In this document: piece by piece, positions 61,702 through 64,000 of the stretch | Layout: each line of letters opens with the position of its first letter | Numbering within the stretch: position 1 is the stretch's first letter | Assembly (NCBI GenBank): GCA_964602515.1 | Contig: CAZRRJ010000003.1 | Span: 186,001 to 250,000, forward strand | Origin: Carboxylicivirga sp964602515 | GTDB taxonomy: Bacteria; Bacteroidota; Bacteroidia; Bacteroidales; Marinilabiliaceae | DNA: 64,000 bases | Direction of reading: 5' to 3' | Program-made: the position numbers and the translations under genes | Notes under the pieces: model-generated | What the model saw: the letters and a program-made list of their open reading frames with translations, nothing else | Databases searched by the model: none | What the model was told of the DNA's origin: nothing

Positions 61702-63384
61702 ATGACAACCAAACAAACCACCACAAAACGGCTCATTAGTACGTTTGTAATTCTTATGGGATTACCCTTAGGTATACTTGCCTATAACAGCGATGTACAT
61801 AGACAATATACACAGCCTTCCGCTACTGTGATTGAAACCTATACCTCTTTATTAAACAAAGCTAAAGCCAATACTAACAAAACAGCAACACTAAGTATTT
61901 GTAAACTAACTATTAATACTCTTACTCCAAGAACAGAAGTACATGTTGTTTTCAACACATTCCACAAAGCAGGTATTCTGTTGTACAATAACGGACTGTT
62001 TAATGTAGCCAAATTATTTTTGACCAAAGCTACAGAATACAAAAACGTTATAACAGACCAAAGTAAAATTGCAATAACAGCAGGTTACCTGGGATGGATC
62101 AGGTTCAAAAAACAGCAATACAACAGTGCTATAACACACTCTAAAACAACACTTAAAATCTATACATTTATTAACGAGCACCGGAAACCAGGCAATATCC
62201 TCAATAGCCTAAGTGCGATGTGTTGGTATAAAAGATATTCTGGTTCTGCACTTGAATATCTTAATAAGGTACTGGCAATAAGATCTGGCTCCTTAATCGA
62301 AAAAGTATTGCTTGGAAAACTCTGCAACAGCCTGTTTGACTGGAATAAACAACATAAGACCTATAAAGAAGCTCTAAAATATAAAAACTTATATATTACA
62401 ATAAAGGATAAGATTACAGATGAACAGGCCTTACAAAGTAGTGCCCATATTAAAGCAGTTAATAAGCATCTACTTAAGGAAGAACAAATATCCATTCCAA
62501 AACAAGATAATCTGGATAAGTCGGCAAGCCTGGAGCTTACTAAGTGTAAAAGAAAATTTTACCTTATTATTTCAATCACCTTATTGATCTTTGTTATAAT
62601 ACTTATCTTAAGTTACCGGTCCAAACGTAAAATGGAACGCTTGCTAACCGTAAGAAATAATGAACTAAAGCAGTTAAATGCCACTAAAGATAAATTCTTC
62701 TCAATTATTGCACATGATCTTAAAAGTCCCTTTAGTTCTCTTATGGGCTTTGCCGAAATGCTGGCTTTAAATGCCGAATCAAATAATACCAAAGAAGTTA
62801 TTGAGTACTCACAGATTATTCATAATTCAACCAAACGCTTACTAAACCTGGTGGAAAATCTGCTACAATGGTCGCGTACACAAATTGGTACCACCGAATA
62901 TAATCCCTCAAAAATCGACATATCCATTCAAACTCATAATATTGTATCACTACTCAGGCTTACCGCCGAAGAAAAAGATGTTGTACTAAGCCTTAAAGTA
63001 GAACGTAACTTAATGGCATGGGCTGATAACAATTTATACAATACCATATTACGGAATATCTTAAATAATGCTATTAAATTTTCGCGCGTGGGAAGTGTTA
63101 TTTATATTACTGCAGGCATTAAAAATAATATGATTGAAGTTTCGGTTGCCGATTCGGGTGTAGGAATAAGACAGGAAAACCTTGAACGATTATTTATGGT
63201 TGATTCAACTTTTAGCACCAATGGTACGTTTAACGAAAAAGGAACCGGATTAGGTTTGGTTCTTTGTAAAGAGTTTATTGAAATAAATAAAGGCCAGATA
63301 TGGGCTAAGAGTGAATTAGAGAAGGGTAGTACATTTTATTTTACACTACCTTTGGCTGCTACAAATGAAATAGAAAAATCATGA
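61702..63384 (+). CDS. Orphan histidine kinase with TPR-like sensor region
   Basis: 560 residues. A membrane helix (RLISTFVILMGLPLGILAY, 10-28), a helical region of about 250 residues with TPR-like repeats (AGILLYNNGLFNVAKLFLTKATEYK, AGYLGWIRFKKQQYNSAITHSKTTLKIY, LSAMCWYKRYSGSALEYLNKVLAI), a second membrane helix (FYLIISITLLIFVIILILSYR), then a HisKA dimerisation helix with His338 (FSIIAHDLKSPF) and an ATPase domain (NILNNAIKFSR, DSGVGI, GTGLGLVLCKEF). No receiver domain and no response-regulator gene is near. It lies between xseA and xseB; its stop overlaps the xseB start (ATGA), so they are co-translated. Confidence 0.88.
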   Translation: MTTKQTTTKRLISTFVILMGLPLGILAYNSDVHRQYTQPSATVIETYTSLLNKAKANTNKTATLSICKLTINTLTPRTEVHVVFNTFHKAGILLYNNGLFNVAKLFLTKATEYKNVITDQSKIAITAGYLGWIRFKKQQYNSAITHSKTTLKIYTFINEHRKPGNILNSLSAMCWYKRYSGSALEYLNKVLAIRSGSLIEKVLLGKLCNSLFDWNKQHKTYKEALKYKNLYITIKDKITDEQALQSSAHIKAVNKHLLKEEQISIPKQDNLDKSASLELTKCKRKFYLIISITLLIFVIILILSYRSKRKMERLLTVRNNELKQLNATKDKFFSIIAHDLKSPFSSLMGFAEMLALNAESNNTKEVIEYSQIIHNSTKRLLNLVENLLQWSRTQIGTTEYNPSKIDISIQTHNIVSLLRLTAEEKDVVLSLKVERNLMAWADNNLYNTILRNILNNAIKFSRVGSVIYITAGIKNNMIEVSVADSGVGIRQENLERLFMVDSTFSTNGTFNEKGTGLGLVLCKEFIEINKGQIWAKSELEKGSTFYFTLPLAATNEIEKS

Positions 63385-63581
63385 CAAAGAAAAAGTTGAC
63401 TTATAACGATGCCGTTAGCGAAATAGAAGATATTCTTCAACAAATAGAAAGCGAAGAGTTAGATGTAGATGATCTCTCTGTGAAAGTTAAAAGGGTTAGC
63501 ACACTTATTAAAACCTGTAAAGACAGGCTTCAGAAAACGGAAGAAGAAGTTGAGAAAATTCTTAATGATATAGAAGTATAG
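63381..63581 (+). CDS. xseB: Exodeoxyribonuclease VII small subunit
   Basis: 66 residues, the usual size. TYNDAVSEIEDILQQIESEELDVDDLSVKVKRVSTLIKTCKDRL is a helical hairpin that matches the XseB family, followed by TEEEVEKILNDIE. It binds XseA, which activates the nuclease. The ATG overlaps the stop of the kinase gene by four bases, so translation is likely coupled. It ends the gene cluster; no terminator is seen. Confidence 0.9.
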   Translation: MTKKKLTYNDAVSEIEDILQQIESEELDVDDLSVKVKRVSTLIKTCKDRLQKTEEEVEKILNDIEV

Positions 63582-63675
63582 ATAAATACTTGGTGTATTG
63601 TGGTGAATACATGGGGCACGAACAATATGAACCAGATGTGGCTATTTTGGCAGTCCTGTACATCATGTGTAGAGC

Positions 63676-63707
63676 TTTCTGAGATTATTTAAAATTATAT
63701 ATCTTTG
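63676..63707 (+). promoter_or_regulatory. Promoter of guaC
   Basis: TATCTTTG (63700-63707) is a full match to TAnnTTTG and TTTC (63676-63679) a 3 of 4 match to the -33 element, with 20 bases between, the same arrangement as before spt. The guaC ATG is 24 bp further on. Confidence 0.6.
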
Positions 63708-63730
63708 TTCGTAATTTAAAAAAATTAAAG

Positions 63731-64000
63731 ATGAGAGTAGAATACGACATTAAATTAGGTTTCAAAGATGTCATGTTCAGACCCAAACGTTCTACATTAA
63801 AAAGTAGATCTCAAGTTAGTTTGCAACGTACATTTAAATTTATGCACACCAGTATTGAATGGACAGGCGTACCTATTATGGCCGCTAACATGGATACTGT
63901 TGGTACGTTTGAGATGGCTTTAAAATTAGCCGAAAAAGAAATGTTTACTGCCGTACACAAACATTACTCATTAGAAGAATGGAATACTTTTTTGAGTAAG
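63731..64000 (+). CDS. guaC: GMP reductase (partial, N-terminal 90 residues)
   Basis: The frame is open from ATG 63731 to the right edge. KLGFKDVMFRPKRSTLKSRS, then GVPIMAANMDTVGTFEMALK and TAVHKHYSLEEWNTF, match E. coli-type GuaC closely and differ from GuaB, which has a CBS insertion and other start motifs. The enzyme turns GMP to IMP with NADPH, on the purine salvage route. The catalytic Cys lies beyond the window, so it is not checked. It has its own promoter, and the gene before it ends 150 bp upstream. Confidence 0.9.
   Translation, partial: MRVEYDIKLGFKDVMFRPKRSTLKSRSQVSLQRTFKFMHTSIEWTGVPIMAANMDTVGTFEMALKLAEKEMFTAVHKHYSLEEWNTFLSK

Overview
This is a 64 kb stretch of an AT-rich chromosome from a member of the Bacteroidota, most likely the Bacteroidia/Marinilabiliales (the order-level placement is an inference). 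Supporting signs are: a Bacteroidota-type serine palmitoyltransferase; a type IX secretion sorting domain on a subtilase; a PorD-like DUF4835 protein; the bamD–rpoZ–coaBC–porD–recN block; Bacteroidota domain families (DUF4136, DUF5686, DUF5777, DUF6261); and -7 boxes of the TAnnTTTG type before several genes. I see no tRNA, rRNA, CRISPR array, prophage or intact insertion sequence. Most of the window is core chromosome.

Layout. 1-5 kb: the start of hflK (cut by the window edge), small lipoproteins, a DUF1456 gene beside a 150-bp MITE-like element, and a DUF6261 gene. 4.2-11.9 kb: a LytS/LytR-type two-component pair downstream of a three-gene RND efflux operon (adaptor, pump, TolC). 12-23 kb: housekeeping genes def, plsC, a large unrecognised conserved protein, pabB-tilS, a 2-Cys peroxiredoxin, pepT, a conserved hypothetical and proS. 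23-29.6 kb: a Trp/Tyr/Gly- and Ser-rich lipoprotein followed by a FadL-like barrel, then cysD-cysN (sulfate activation) and fabI. 29.7-34.8 kb: the bamD operon. 35-36.4 kb: serine palmitoyltransferase with a GTG start and a strong terminator, then about 870 bp without a convincing gene.

37.2-43.7 kb is the most distinctive region. Seven minus-strand genes encode a hexaheme lipoprotein with a collagen-like linker, a monoheme lipoprotein, a DUF5777 beta-barrel, a soluble monoheme cytochrome, a membrane-anchored heptaheme cytochrome, a diheme cytochrome b and a ResB-like membrane protein. A Crp/Fnr regulator with an N-terminal CxxC is divergent, and a 9/10 match to the FNR box lies between the two units. 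Together these could form an electron path from the quinone pool across the periplasm to the outer membrane, switched on under low oxygen. No terminal reductase is recognisable.

44.5-64 kb: a DUF5686 outer-membrane protein, rluB, glmM, a MacB-type export cluster (adaptor, permease, TolC, second adaptor) that lacks an ATPase gene, dnaK, a YwqK/MORN protein, a secreted subtilase with a T9SS tail, and xseA and xseB separated by an orphan TPR-like histidine kinase. The start of guaC is cut by the right edge. Several start codons were moved inward from the longest reading frame where a signal peptide, the family start or a promoter argued for it.
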